Source: Flavobacteriales bacterium (lineage in GTDB: Bacteria; Bacteroidota; Bacteroidia; Flavobacteriales; Flavobacteriaceae). From it: a stretch of DNA of 38,025 nucleotides. The stretch's first letter is position 1, and the number at the start of each line of letters is the position of its first letter. Positions 28,394 to 37,148 of the stretch are shown here, one piece after another. The stretch is taken from NCBI GenBank assembly GCA_004213995.1, contig SGZJ01000014.1, positions 1 through 38,025 of the forward strand, given 5' to 3'. Both the position numbers and the translations under genes were made by a program. The notes beneath the pieces are model-generated. The model was not told the DNA's origin. It was given only the letters and a program-made list of their open reading frames with translations, and did no database searches.

Positions 28394-30412
28394 TTAAGGG
28401 TGTTTTTTAAACCAAGCTAAAATATGTGCCACTTTAGTAATTAAATTACTAGGTCTATTAGCAATTGCATGACTAGCCTCTGGTATTTCTACTAATACCG
28501 TTGGGATTTTTCTAAGTTTTAACCCATGATATAGTTGTTTTGCTTCAGAAGGAGGTGTTCTTAAGTCCTCCATTCCTACCATTACCATCGTTGGTGTCTC
28601 AATATTTCCGACTAATGAAATGGGTGAAAAATCCCAATATTCTTGAAAGTTTTCCCATGGTTGACCGTCGAGCCTAGTGTCAGAGTATTGAAAGTAATTG
28701 TCTGCAGTAAGTGTTTTGCTAATCCAATTCATCACTGGTTTAACAACAACTGCAGATTTAAATCTGTTGTTTTTACCAATCATCCATGCAGTCATTAACC
28801 CGCCTGCACTTCCACCTGTAACATATAACATGTTTTCATTAGCAATTCCATTTTTAATACAAAAATCAACCCCGTCCATTACGTCCAAATAGTCTTCTGC
28901 GGGATAATTGTGGTGTAAAAGATTTGCAAACTCTTCTCCATAGCTCGTACTTCCTCTTGGATTAGGATAAAAAACTATATACCCAGCAGCGGCAAATAAT
29001 TGCACTTCAGCAGAGAATCTGCTACCATAGTTTGAGATAGGGCCTCCGTGATTTTCAACTAAAAAAGGATATTCTTTTTCCGGGTTATAGTTGGGAGGAT
29101 AAGCTACCCAACCTTGGATATCACGATTATCAAAACTTGATTTATACCAAACTTCCTTAACCTTAGCTAAAGTTTTATTTTTTAAAAGCTCATCACTTAA
29201 ATTAGTTATTTGATTTGTTTTTTTTCCATTAACGACCGTAAGTTCAGAGGGGTGCATATAGCTTGTATTAGTATAGGCAATTACTCCATTTTTTGAAACG
29301 GAGAACGAGCCTCCACCGTATGGTCTGCCAATACTATTTCCTCCTAAATTTTTTGCTAAATCTTTATCAGTTCCCTCTAAATTTATATATGCAATTTTAG
29401 TGTCTCCAAACTTATCATAAGTACAATAAATCCCTTTATTATCAGATGACCAATAAAAACTACTAATGCTAGAGTCTATATTGAAGCTAAGTACTCTTTT
29501 GTTTTTACCATTGCTATCCATTATTAAAAGTTCAGTGTTTTGATATGCCTGAACCTTATCTTCAAAACCTAAATATGCTATATATTTTCCATTTGGAGAT
29601 TCTTTTGGGGAAAAATCTGGGCCTTTTCTATCAGTTAACGAATTAATTTTTTTGTCATTTACACCAACTGAATATATCTCACTGTTTCTAAATTCATATT
29701 CCCATGAAGCTGATCTGTTTGAAGTGAAGTAAATTTTTGAATTGCTCTTGGACCATGACAACGGGCCTGTGTGATTAAAATCTCCAGAAGTTAACTGTCT
29801 AATTCCTGAGCCTTCTGCAGAGATTGAAAAAACATGAGTGAAACCAGTATCAATGTAGCCTTTACCATCAGCTTCATGATAAAGTCTATCTGTAATTCTA
29901 GCTGTATTAGCCCACTTGGCCCCAGTTGGTTTTTTAGGCATAGTTACAAGAACTGGTGGAGATGTTTTAACTTTCATAGTAAAAGCTAAGTTTTCTCCAT
30001 TTGTAGACCAAACTAAGTTGGATGGGCTCCCCTCTAATTGAGATATTCTTGCATATTTACTACTGTTTTTCCAGTATACATATATTTCCGGTCCTTGATC
30101 GGTAGAACTTATAAATGCTATTCTATCTCCACTTGGGGACCATACGGCACCATATTCTGCAGATTCTATTGAAGTTAATTTTTGGTGATTAGTCCCATCT
30201 GAATTAACAATCCAAAGGTTACCAACAGAACGGTCTTTTAAAATATCAAAAGACATTCTTCTGTATACAATCACAGATCCGTCTGGATTAATTTGAGGAT
30301 TAGAAACATATTGCAAATCAAATACGTCCAAGTCTTTAAATACTGGATCAGTATTTTGTGAAAAACTAGAAAACTGAAAAAAAACACATAAAAAAATTAA
30401 AAAATATTTCAT
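28394..30412 (-). CDS. S9 family prolyl-oligopeptidase-type serine peptidase, secreted
   Basis: A dipeptidyl- or acylaminoacyl-peptidase-like enzyme exported to the periplasm. A signal peptide ends near residue 19 (FSSFSQ). Residues 20-400 form a WD40/TolB-type beta-propeller, with repeated GTNHQKLT, SPSGDRIAF and GSGIRQLT units. The C-terminal alpha/beta hydrolase has the triad S535 (GGSAGG), D616 (GMEDLRTPP) and H648 (EASHAI). At 672 residues it has the normal S9C length. It is the last gene of a five-gene minus-strand run, 12 bp after the DUF2490 gene. Its reason for being in that operon is not clear; peptide scavenging or envelope quality control are possible. Confidence 0.93.
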   Translation of the reverse strand: MKYFLIFLCVFFQFSSFSQNTDPVFKDLDVFDLQYVSNPQINPDGSVIVYRRMSFDILKDRSVGNLWIVNSDGTNHQKLTSIESAEYGAVWSPSGDRIAFISSTDQGPEIYVYWKNSSKYARISQLEGSPSNLVWSTNGENLAFTMKVKTSPPVLVTMPKKPTGAKWANTARITDRLYHEADGKGYIDTGFTHVFSISAEGSGIRQLTSGDFNHTGPLSWSKSNSKIYFTSNRSASWEYEFRNSEIYSVGVNDKKINSLTDRKGPDFSPKESPNGKYIAYLGFEDKVQAYQNTELLIMDSNGKNKRVLSFNIDSSISSFYWSSDNKGIYCTYDKFGDTKIAYINLEGTDKDLAKNLGGNSIGRPYGGGSFSVSKNGVIAYTNTSYMHPSELTVVNGKKTNQITNLSDELLKNKTLAKVKEVWYKSSFDNRDIQGWVAYPPNYNPEKEYPFLVENHGGPISNYGSRFSAEVQLFAAAGYIVFYPNPRGSTSYGEEFANLLHHNYPAEDYLDVMDGVDFCIKNGIANENMLYVTGGSAGGLMTAWMIGKNNRFKSAVVVKPVMNWISKTLTADNYFQYSDTRLDGQPWENFQEYWDFSPISLVGNIETPTMVMVGMEDLRTPPSEAKQLYHGLKLRKIPTVLVEIPEASHAIANRPSNLITKVAHILAWFKKHP

Positions 30413-30424
30413 CTGTAATAAAGA

Positions 30425-31168
30425 TTATTTAGTTAGGTCAAATTTATGAGAATACTTTAATCCAATTATTTTTCTGTCAACTGGTTCAATTCTATCTATA
30501 TCTTTTTGAATTCTATAAAAAACACCTATTTCATTATTTTTTTTGATTTTACGACTTAATTTCATCGTCAATCTATAAAGATTATTTCCATTATCTTGAT
30601 TATCTTTTTGAAACTGATTAAACAACTCTCCCTCAACTTTGACAACAGTTTTTATTGTTTTAATCTTATAATTAACACCAGTCCTAAAACGAGCAAATTG
30701 ATTAGGGATATCAGATATTCCTAATTCATTAGAGTTTTGATAGCTTAGTCTGTATGTAAGATCTACAATTCCAACATCGTGCTTGTAACTAATATCTGTT
30801 TGATAACGAAACTTAGAATCTATCCCTTGAACATTTCCCTGTGTATCATTATCAGAAATAAAACGTCCTTTTAAGGCAACCTTAAAGTCTTTAAAAAGCT
30901 CATAATTAAACCCAACCTGAGTAAAGTATTTATCAAGCAGTGCAAGATCATATTTCTGTCTTACATGTTGTGCTAAATCAACTGAAAACTTTTTAGTTAT
31001 TTTTAAAGATACTTCGGCTATTCCCCAACCCTCTAAACCTTCATAAGTAGAAGGGGTAAGAGGTGCATCTTCAAATATGGATGATGGAGTTAATTCTAAC
31101 TCAGAATTTGCTGTAACAAACTGAAAAGCAAAAATCATAAAAACAAGTTGAAAATTTTTTAAAGTCAT
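30425..31168 (-). CDS. DUF2490 family outer-membrane beta-barrel protein
   Basis: Function unknown. The protein has a signal peptide (to about residue 20, FQFVTA) and amphipathic strands ending in a C-terminal strand (KIIGLKYSHKFDLTK). Its strand pattern (WGIAEVSLKITKKFSVDLAQHVR, then FTQVGFNYELFKDFKVALKGRF read as two strands) matches DUF2490, a family of small outer-membrane barrels. Length 247. It lies 9 bp after the DUF4956 gene and 12 bp before the S9 peptidase, so it is co-expressed with the VTC-type polymerase genes. It might supply an outer-membrane path for the same system, which is inference from position only. Confidence 0.78.
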   Translation of the reverse strand: MTLKNFQLVFMIFAFQFVTANSELELTPSSIFEDAPLTPSTYEGLEGWGIAEVSLKITKKFSVDLAQHVRQKYDLALLDKYFTQVGFNYELFKDFKVALKGRFISDNDTQGNVQGIDSKFRYQTDISYKHDVGIVDLTYRLSYQNSNELGISDIPNQFARFRTGVNYKIKTIKTVVKVEGELFNQFQKDNQDNGNNLYRLTMKLSRKIKKNNEIGVFYRIQKDIDRIEPVDRKIIGLKYSHKFDLTK

Positions 31169-31177
31169 AATTAAAAA

Positions 31178-31774
31178 TTAAGGTTTATATCTTATTGTAA
31201 TTTGTGCAGTATCTCTTAAAAAATTGACATCTCCAATTTCTAAATCATGAATTTCAACACCCAATCTTTGTTCTAAATCTTTTTTTAGTTTTTCGTGATT
31301 ATCAGGGTGTATATTTTCAATAGTTTCATAGACTATTTTTTTTGATAATAAAAAATTACTTATCCAATATAACTCAAGCCAATATAAGCCAAAAACAATA
31401 GCTGAGTTTGCTGTAATAATTTCTATATAACTCATTTTTTTATTGGACAAAGCGTTCATCACAGAAATTCCAATAATTACAAACAAGTAGGTCATTTCTT
31501 TTACATCTAAAGGAACTGTTCGATATCTCAATATTCCAAAAATTGCAAAAAGCCCAAGTGCCATCCCTAAATCTAATTCATATTTTTTCAAAGTGAAACA
31601 AAGAAAAAATACGACAATGCCAATAGCATAAAAGGTGAAAAAATAATCTTTATCCTGATTATTTTTATGATAAATGTATTTTACTATAGCTGTTAAAAAA
31701 AACAGATTAATAAAAAATCTTAATATCATTTTATAAAAGTCATCATCAAATAGTGGTATGTCTAAAAATTCCAT
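31178..31774 (-). CDS. DUF4956 membrane protein (VTC partner)
   Basis: A polytopic inner-membrane protein with four or five helices in residues 15-135 (FFINLFFLTAIVKYIYH, FYAIGIVVFFLCFTL, GMALGLFAIFGILRYR) and a soluble C-terminal domain of about 60 residues (HPDNHEKLKKDLEQRLGVEI to TAQITIRY). In bacteria DUF4956 genes are commonly found beside VTC-domain genes. Here the spacing is three bases, so the pair is surely cotranscribed and probably works together. By analogy with eukaryotic VTC, where polymerisation is coupled to passage through a channel, it may move polyphosphate or another polymer across the membrane. That role is not proven for bacteria. Confidence 0.88.
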   Translation of the reverse strand: MEFLDIPLFDDDFYKMILRFFINLFFLTAIVKYIYHKNNQDKDYFFTFYAIGIVVFFLCFTLKKYELDLGMALGLFAIFGILRYRTVPLDVKEMTYLFVIIGISVMNALSNKKMSYIEIITANSAIVFGLYWLELYWISNFLLSKKIVYETIENIHPDNHEKLKKDLEQRLGVEIHDLEIGDVNFLRDTAQITIRYKP

Positions 31775-31777
31775 TTT

Positions 31778-32518
31778 TTAATTATTTAATTTATTTATTT
31801 TTAAGTTAATTTCTTTAAATCGATTCGATTTTATATTGTCTATAATATTGGATATTCCAATACAATATTTACTAAAGTTAGTTGGCAAGATACTCATTGA
31901 CTTCAAAGCTCTATTTATTGTTGTATTTAATCTCTTCCCTTCTTGCTTAATTTCAACAACTACAAGTTTGTCAAACTTTTTTTCATCAGTTCCAAAACTA
32001 AAAGATAAATCTACGTCAATAGTTATTCGTTCAGATTCATTTTTATTGACTAGAGTCATTCTACTAAAATTATTATACAGTGATGGTTCTAGTAATAAAT
32101 TATTAATATTGCTTTTTGTTATAAAATCTTTAGATTCTGAAGTTAAATTCGTTTCAAAATCTTTGATTTGTCTTCTAATCTTATTAGTTATTCCAAGATT
32201 ATTTTTTTTCTTGATTTCTAAAAAACATATATCTGAGACCAAGTATTTTCTCATTCTAATCTTATATCTATTTAGCTTTCCATTGTGATGATCTTTAAAA
32301 CACTTTTTATTTTCAGAATCAAAATATAGCGTGGAATATTTCATTAACCTTTCTTGGTCTATCTCAAGAATTTTATAATCGTCATAAAGTTTAGATAAAA
32401 CCTCTAACAATTGAGATTCTTTTAAAATAAACTTAGTATCAACTCTCTTCATTAGTGAAACACTATTCATTTCTGCTAATGTAGTTTTGTCAAAGTTTAA
32501 AAGATTAAATCTATCCAT
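31778..32518 (-). CDS. VTC-domain polyphosphate polymerase-like protein
   Basis: The VTC catalytic fold belongs to the triphosphate-tunnel superfamily; in yeast Vtc4 it makes polyphosphate from ATP. The tunnel residues are visible: K29 in VDTKFIL, the basic run R84-K86-R88-R90 (NRYKIRMR), E101-K103-K105 (LEIKKK), then KIRRQI, RITIDVD and VVEIKQEG, and SKYCIGI near the end. The protein is 246 residues, the size of stand-alone bacterial VTC domains, and has no signal peptide or helix, so it is cytosolic. It follows the alkB-like gene by 9 bp and precedes DUF4956 by 3 bp. Its product may be polyphosphate, perhaps linked to the phosphate-uptake genes elsewhere in this window (inference). Confidence 0.88.
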   Translation of the reverse strand: MDRFNLLNFDKTTLAEMNSVSLMKRVDTKFILKESQLLEVLSKLYDDYKILEIDQERLMKYSTLYFDSENKKCFKDHHNGKLNRYKIRMRKYLVSDICFLEIKKKNNLGITNKIRRQIKDFETNLTSESKDFITKSNINNLLLEPSLYNNFSRMTLVNKNESERITIDVDLSFSFGTDEKKFDKLVVVEIKQEGKRLNTTINRALKSMSILPTNFSKYCIGISNIIDNIKSNRFKEINLKINKLNN

Positions 32519-32527
32519 AAATTTTGA

Positions 32528-33574
32528 TTAAGCTCTTTTGTTTAAAAGTGGATTTACCAATGAAAACCAAAGCCAAGGAACAAGTGCTAATAAAATAGAT
32601 GTGGGATAACCATAAGGAAGCTGAGGGCTTTCTCTTTTATTTTCTAAAATTTGATATTTTTTTGATGCTTTAAAATGGTGATCGCTATGTCTTGTTAACT
32701 CATAAAGGACAATCCTGCCTATGAAGTGATTTGAATTCCAAGAATGATGAGATTGAACTCTTTCATATCTTCCAGAAGGAAGTTTTTCTCTTAACAAACC
32801 ATAGTGTTCTATGTAATTAATAGTTTCTAAAAATAAAAAAGATAATACTCCTATAATTACAGCTAGAAATAACCCATAAAATCCAAAGAATGAATAAATA
32901 ACTAATAGGTAAGCAAGCTCAAAAATAGTATAATAAAGCATGTCATTTTTGATAGATAAGAATCCTGAATTTTTGATTTTTAATAATTGTAATTGAAGTC
33001 TCCAAGCACTTATATACTGACCCATTACTGATGTAAACCAAAAGCTATAAACAGTTTGATTAAATTTTGCAGTTGCAGGATCCTTTGGAGTTGCTACATT
33101 ATTATGATGTCCAAAATTATGCTCAATATAAAAGTGCATGTACAAACATGGTAGATATAATAATTTAGACAGACACCTTTCGATTAAAGGTTTTCTATGA
33201 CCCAACTCGTGTCCAACATTAATTGCATTAGTAGCGAGTAAAATTCCTAAAGACAAGACCATTCCAACAGTTTCAAAAAGATCTAATTCTAATTGATTTA
33301 GATTAAAAAAGCCTAAGGCTAGTAAAGCAAACACAAATGGAATGTTTAAATATAGTAGTATATCAAAGAAGATATTGGAAAGTTTATTTTGAACTTCAGA
33401 TTTTGTATACTCCTCTTTTGATTCAACCTCTTTGAAAATCGTTTCTAAAACAGGGATGATGACAAATGCATATATAAGGGTAGTGTAAGTAAAAAACCCT
33501 TCAGATGTAATTGAAACAAGTGTAGCTACTGGAATTGTGTAAGCAAATAAATATTTTAAGTCCTTCATAATCAT
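32528..33574 (-). CDS. alkB: Alkane 1-monooxygenase (AlkB-type membrane di-iron hydroxylase)
   Basis: A non-haem di-iron hydroxylase of the inner membrane that oxidises terminal C-H bonds, classically of alkanes. All histidine boxes are present: HELGHR (122-127), EHNFGHH (151-157), and RHSDHH (295-300). The HYG motif (NYIEHYGLLRE, 257-259), which marks AlkB rather than xylene monooxygenases, and QSHHSWNSNHF are there too. Four to six helices are predicted over 348 residues, so length is on the short side but usual for flavobacterial members. No rubredoxin gene is in the window. It is the first gene of the five-gene operon ending in the S9 peptidase. The true substrate in this operon is open; a lipid or surface-polymer tail is conceivable. 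Confidence 0.92.
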   Translation of the reverse strand: MIMKDLKYLFAYTIPVATLVSITSEGFFTYTTLIYAFVIIPVLETIFKEVESKEEYTKSEVQNKLSNIFFDILLYLNIPFVFALLALGFFNLNQLELDLFETVGMVLSLGILLATNAINVGHELGHRKPLIERCLSKLLYLPCLYMHFYIEHNFGHHNNVATPKDPATAKFNQTVYSFWFTSVMGQYISAWRLQLQLLKIKNSGFLSIKNDMLYYTIFELAYLLVIYSFFGFYGLFLAVIIGVLSFLFLETINYIEHYGLLREKLPSGRYERVQSHHSWNSNHFIGRIVLYELTRHSDHHFKASKKYQILENKRESPQLPYGYPTSILLALVPWLWFSLVNPLLNKRA

Positions 33575-33669
33575 ATATGTTATTTATAACATATTTATCT
33601 TCTAAAGGTATAAAATTATTATTTATGTTTTAATCACTAATTTTTATGCAAATTAACTTATAAGAAACA

Positions 33670-36111
33670 CTATAATTTATACTTAACTGACAATATAAAA
33701 TTACGACCTAAATCATGAGTATAAAGTCTAAGTCTATTTAAATAGTTTTTATAAGTGGTGTTTAGCAAGTTATTAATTTTAAATCCTAGATTTATAGATT
33801 TATTTTTATCTGTACGAATGTCAATTCTAGAGTTAAAATTTAGTAAATGATAAGCCTTTGGAGGTGTGCTTAAATCTATATATTCATAAGTCTCTGTAGT
33901 TGGAATATATACTTCAAAATTATTATCTGGATATTTATTTTGCTTAAAAGTGTATTCACTTTGTAGAGAAATACTTAAATTATTTAAATCAGAATTAAAA
34001 TATACAATCTCATTTTTGATATTTGCAGGAGGCATATCTATTAAAGGATTATTCAATTTTGTGTCTGTACCTTTTATGACAGAAGATTGATGAATAAGGT
34101 TTATGTATTTATTTAATTTGTAGTCGACATTTAAGTCAGCTCCAAATAATTTTGCATCAGTTTGTCTATATTCCCATAGTGAAAAACTACCACGAATTGT
34201 CTGCATTATTTCAACAGGTTCGATTACAATAAAATCCTTAATGGTATTAAGAAAAGAATTAAATATTAGACTAAATTTTTCGTTACTTTTTTGATAGGTA
34301 AATCCAAAATTATGTCCAACTTCAGACTTAAATCTAAGATCACCCAACTCAATCCTTGCAGAAGCGTGATGAAGACCTTCACTAAATAACTCGGATGGAT
34401 TTGGACTTCTTGATGACATAGCGTAATTAAAAAATATCGTGTTATTATTGTCAAATAAAAATTTTGATCCAAGGGTTGCAGAAGCATTATTAAACTCTAA
34501 CTTTGGGTTGGTTAAAATTTGATTTGCTAATACTTCAACTATAATATCACTAAATTCTTCTCCATAATCTCTAGATTCCCAAAAGGACGTTTTGTAATAT
34601 TTGTAAACGTCCATATAGGTATAATCATAACGAAGACCTCCCTCTATAATCCATTCTGGATTTAACTTGTAATCAAATATTGAATATACCCCTAAATCAT
34701 ATTTTTCGTAGTCAGGGATAAGTCTTCTAACTCCAGTTTCTGGATCAGGAAAGTTTTTTTGATATTTCCCAACTATTCCAAGATTTAAATTTAAATTATT
34801 TGAAAATCTTGAGTCAAAATCTAAACTTAGGGAATGTGTCGTTAACTCAAGGTCAATTGAAGGGGTATTACGGTCATCTCCTCTTCGAATATCAAATTCT
34901 TGTCTTTTATTAGATTGAAAATCATATTGAAAATTGAATTTTCCTAAATCAGTAGTTTTGAAAAAATTGAATTTTGCTAAATTGTGTTTTATCTTTTGTT
35001 TTGGAGCACTAATATCATATGTAAAGTCCTCAATAATTAAAGGAATTCCACTTGTAATCCCTCTAAATATGTCTTGGGCTGATATTAAATGTGATGCTCT
35101 TAAAATACCTGTCTCATTATTAAAAAAAGAATAATAAACTTCAAAGCCATAATCAACTCTGTTTAATCCGGTCTTAAGAGAAAAATTTCTTTCTGAGAGT
35201 CCAGTGTTACTCATTATATAATTGGATGTATTATAATCTCCAAAACGCTTAAAAGTACCTTGAAGTCTTGTATACCAACCCTTTGAATTAGTCTTAGTGA
35301 TGTCGGTAGTTATTGTCCCTCCTTTTCCGTTGGTTGAAGCTGAAGAATATAGTTTGCCATAGAGACTATCAATTAACTTGGTCTTAAGTGTTTCAGAAAT
35401 AATAACTCCCCCAAGTGCACTACCGCCATACTTCAATGCGCCTGCTCCTTTAATAAGTGAGATTTTTTCAATTGAGTTGATATCAATACTTGGAGCATGA
35501 TCAATTCCCCACTCATGATCTTCCATTTTAACATTATTGTTAATAAGTAAAACTCTACTACTATGTAGACCGTTTATTTGAGGTTTAGCTATTGAACTTC
35601 CAGTGCTAATAGTAGAAACACCTGGAATAGTTTTTAATACATCTGCAATTGAATTGTTAGAGTAATCCTCTAATGTCTGTTTTGAAACTTTATTTTCAAA
35701 TACAGATTTTGATTTACTTTTAAAATTACTTTTAACAATAATTTCATCTAATTCATTAAGATGATGCTCCATCCTAATAGTTTTGATGGTGTTGTTTTTT
35801 ACTTTTATTTCTGTTTGAACAGATTCACAATCTTCATGAGATATTTCAATGAAATATTCCTTATTACATAAGTCTTTAAAGACATATTCCCCCTTAGAAT
35901 TTGTTTTAACTTTTATATCCAATTCTTTTACAAAAATTGAAGCATTTTGTAACACAGAGCTATCGTGAAGATCAATCACCTTTAGAGTTAAAGAAGAATT
36001 GCAGTCCTGTGAATAAATAGGACTATTAAATAATATTAGAATTATAAAAAAAAATAGCATTGGTGTCTTTTGAACAACAATGCTATTTAAATAGGTGTTT
36101 GTGAAAATCAT
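33670..36111 (-). CDS. TonB-dependent receptor, probable metal (zinc) uptake
   Basis: An outer-membrane receptor. The signal region runs to about residue 35 (FNSPIYSQ); the start is taken at 36111 because its ATG overlaps the stop of the upstream lipoprotein gene (TAATG). An ATG at 36060 is the alternative. A carboxypeptidase-regulatory-like domain (about 40-115) precedes the plug (about 130-235, IPGVSTISTGS, KGAGALKYGGSALGG), and then a barrel ending FILSVKYKL. The plug segment MEDHEWGIDHAPSIDINS is the His/Asp-rich motif seen in zinc-type receptors. At 813 residues it is complete. It is the second gene behind the Zur-like operator. Zinc as substrate is inferred from the operator, the plug motif and the His/Cys protein upstream. 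Confidence 0.9.
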   Translation of the reverse strand: MIFTNTYLNSIVVQKTPMLFFFIILILFNSPIYSQDCNSSLTLKVIDLHDSSVLQNASIFVKELDIKVKTNSKGEYVFKDLCNKEYFIEISHEDCESVQTEIKVKNNTIKTIRMEHHLNELDEIIVKSNFKSKSKSVFENKVSKQTLEDYSNNSIADVLKTIPGVSTISTGSSIAKPQINGLHSSRVLLINNNVKMEDHEWGIDHAPSIDINSIEKISLIKGAGALKYGGSALGGVIISETLKTKLIDSLYGKLYSSASTNGKGGTITTDITKTNSKGWYTRLQGTFKRFGDYNTSNYIMSNTGLSERNFSLKTGLNRVDYGFEVYYSFFNNETGILRASHLISAQDIFRGITSGIPLIIEDFTYDISAPKQKIKHNLAKFNFFKTTDLGKFNFQYDFQSNKRQEFDIRRGDDRNTPSIDLELTTHSLSLDFDSRFSNNLNLNLGIVGKYQKNFPDPETGVRRLIPDYEKYDLGVYSIFDYKLNPEWIIEGGLRYDYTYMDVYKYYKTSFWESRDYGEEFSDIIVEVLANQILTNPKLEFNNASATLGSKFLFDNNNTIFFNYAMSSRSPNPSELFSEGLHHASARIELGDLRFKSEVGHNFGFTYQKSNEKFSLIFNSFLNTIKDFIVIEPVEIMQTIRGSFSLWEYRQTDAKLFGADLNVDYKLNKYINLIHQSSVIKGTDTKLNNPLIDMPPANIKNEIVYFNSDLNNLSISLQSEYTFKQNKYPDNNFEVYIPTTETYEYIDLSTPPKAYHLLNFNSRIDIRTDKNKSINLGFKINNLLNTTYKNYLNRLRLYTHDLGRNFILSVKYKL

Positions 36112-36656
36112 TATTCCACAGTTACATCAAAAGTAACTTCAATATCAGTTGATCCACCTGCATTTTCTAAACCAGTATTAGGTTTATTTGGCTCATGTCT
36201 TAATGTAAATGTTAATCCACCTGAACTAGCTGAACCTACATTTAAAACAAATAGAGTCCCTAATGGATTTCCATCGCCATCAAAATTAGCATAATCTGTA
36301 GCTACATCTAAGCCAGAACCTACAGTATAGAAAAATTGATGCTCATCATCTTCCTCTTCAATTTCTTCAGTTACATTTTCTGCTGGAGACTCAGTTTCAT
36401 TTAACAAAACAATTGATCCATCATAAGTAGTATTTGCATTTAATGATCCTGAAACCGTTACTGTTGCAGCATCTGGTCCATCTCCATCTAAATCTTGATA
36501 TTGCATTACTACAGTATCAGAACCACTATCAAGAGTTACCGTTAGTGTAGTTATTACTTCTTCTTCATTTACTGGGTCAGGAGCATTATCATCATCATCA
36601 CTACATGAAGCAAAAATAAGAGTACTTGCCAATAAGGCGTATTTAAAAAATTTCAT
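36111..36656 (-). CDS. Surface lipoprotein partner of the TonB receptor
   Basis: A 181-residue acidic lipoprotein: the lipid cysteine is C18 (IFASCSDDDD), and the acidic run just after it is a surface-export signal in Flavobacteria. The mature part is beta-rich, with conserved-looking motifs YQDLDGDGPDAATVTVSG, VTEEIEEEDDEHQFFY and FTLRHEPNKPN. In databases this family, found beside TonB receptors, is often labelled a type 1 periplasmic binding fold protein; I regard that label as weak. Its stop overlaps the receptor start, so expression is coupled. It may capture the ligand at the surface; the acidic-His segment would suit metal binding. It is the first gene after the palindromic operator. 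Confidence 0.82.
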   Translation of the reverse strand: MKFFKYALLASTLIFASCSDDDDNAPDPVNEEEVITTLTVTLDSGSDTVVMQYQDLDGDGPDAATVTVSGSLNANTTYDGSIVLLNETESPAENVTEEIEEEDDEHQFFYTVGSGLDVATDYANFDGDGNPLGTLFVLNVGSASSGGLTFTLRHEPNKPNTGLENAGGSTDIEVTFDVTVE

Positions 36657-36699
36657 ATTTATTTATTTTAAAGTTTAGTTTATAAAATTATTCCGGGTG

Positions 36700-36743
36700 C
36701 AAACTTAAACAAAATATTCTTTAATGCAACATTGTTGCATTAA
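36700..36743 (-). promoter_or_regulatory. Promoter with Zur/Fur-like palindromic operator over the -33 element
   Basis: On the minus strand TAAGTTTG (36700-36707) is a perfect TAnnTTTG -7, and GTTG (36727-36730) is the -33, 19 bp away. The -33 lies inside a perfect inverted repeat at 36721-36743: half-site TTAATGCAACA, one central base, then its exact complement. Eleven-one-eleven geometry is that of Fur-family operators such as the enterobacterial Zur box. Binding would block the promoter of the lipoprotein and TonB-receptor genes. Zur rather than Fur is inferred from the zinc-like character of the genes. Confidence 0.7.
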
Positions 36744-36791
36744 TAAATTATTTTTTTGGAATAAAAATTTATTGATTTATTGTAAATTTTT

Positions 36792-37109
36792 TTAGATAAA
36801 ACTACTTGCAGGGGGGCCCCTTGAAAAACTAATTAAATAATATTGTGAAGAATATATTACATTTCTATTAATAAAGTTAATAGAGGTATGTTGGTTGTCA
36901 ATAAAACTAAAATGATTTTGGTAAAGTTTGACCTCTTGTAAATTTCTAATAAAATCACAACTAATACAAACCGATTCTTTTTCATGAAAATGTACTTTAC
37001 CTTCAACGCATACTTGATGATGGTTATCATCAAAGAAGTGTTCTAAACTTATCAAATTTGGTAAGCTCAGTAAAAAAATAAATAATATGCTTAAAATACT
37101 TTTTAACAT
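36792..37109 (-). CDS. Small secreted His/Cys protein near metal-uptake genes
   Basis: A 105-residue protein with a hydrophobic N-terminus that acts as signal peptide or anchor (LSILFIFLLSLPNLIS, to about residue 21). A histidine- and cysteine-bearing stretch follows (EHFFDDNHHQVCVEGKVHFH), then CISC. The end, RGPPASSFI, is a tail also seen in short metal-related proteins upstream of flavobacterial TonB receptors. I do not know a firm family; it is reminiscent of DUF2946-like proteins. It lies 135 bp before the lipoprotein gene and 39 bp after the NAD(P)-binding gene on the same strand. The Zur-like operator falls after it rather than before it, so its own control is not clear. Confidence 0.6.
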   Translation of the reverse strand: MLKSILSILFIFLLSLPNLISLEHFFDDNHHQVCVEGKVHFHEKESVCISCDFIRNLQEVKLYQNHFSFIDNQHTSINFINRNVIYSSQYYLISFSRGPPASSFI

Positions 37110-37148
37110 GATGAGATAAAAATAAAGAAAGTTTGCTACAAAAAAGCC

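Noticed and set aside
31836-32288. 150-codon plus-strand frame inside the VTC gene
   Set aside because: It is antisense to a gene with clear VTC motifs; its Leu/Ser/Phe-rich composition is that expected of the reverse frame of an AT-rich gene.
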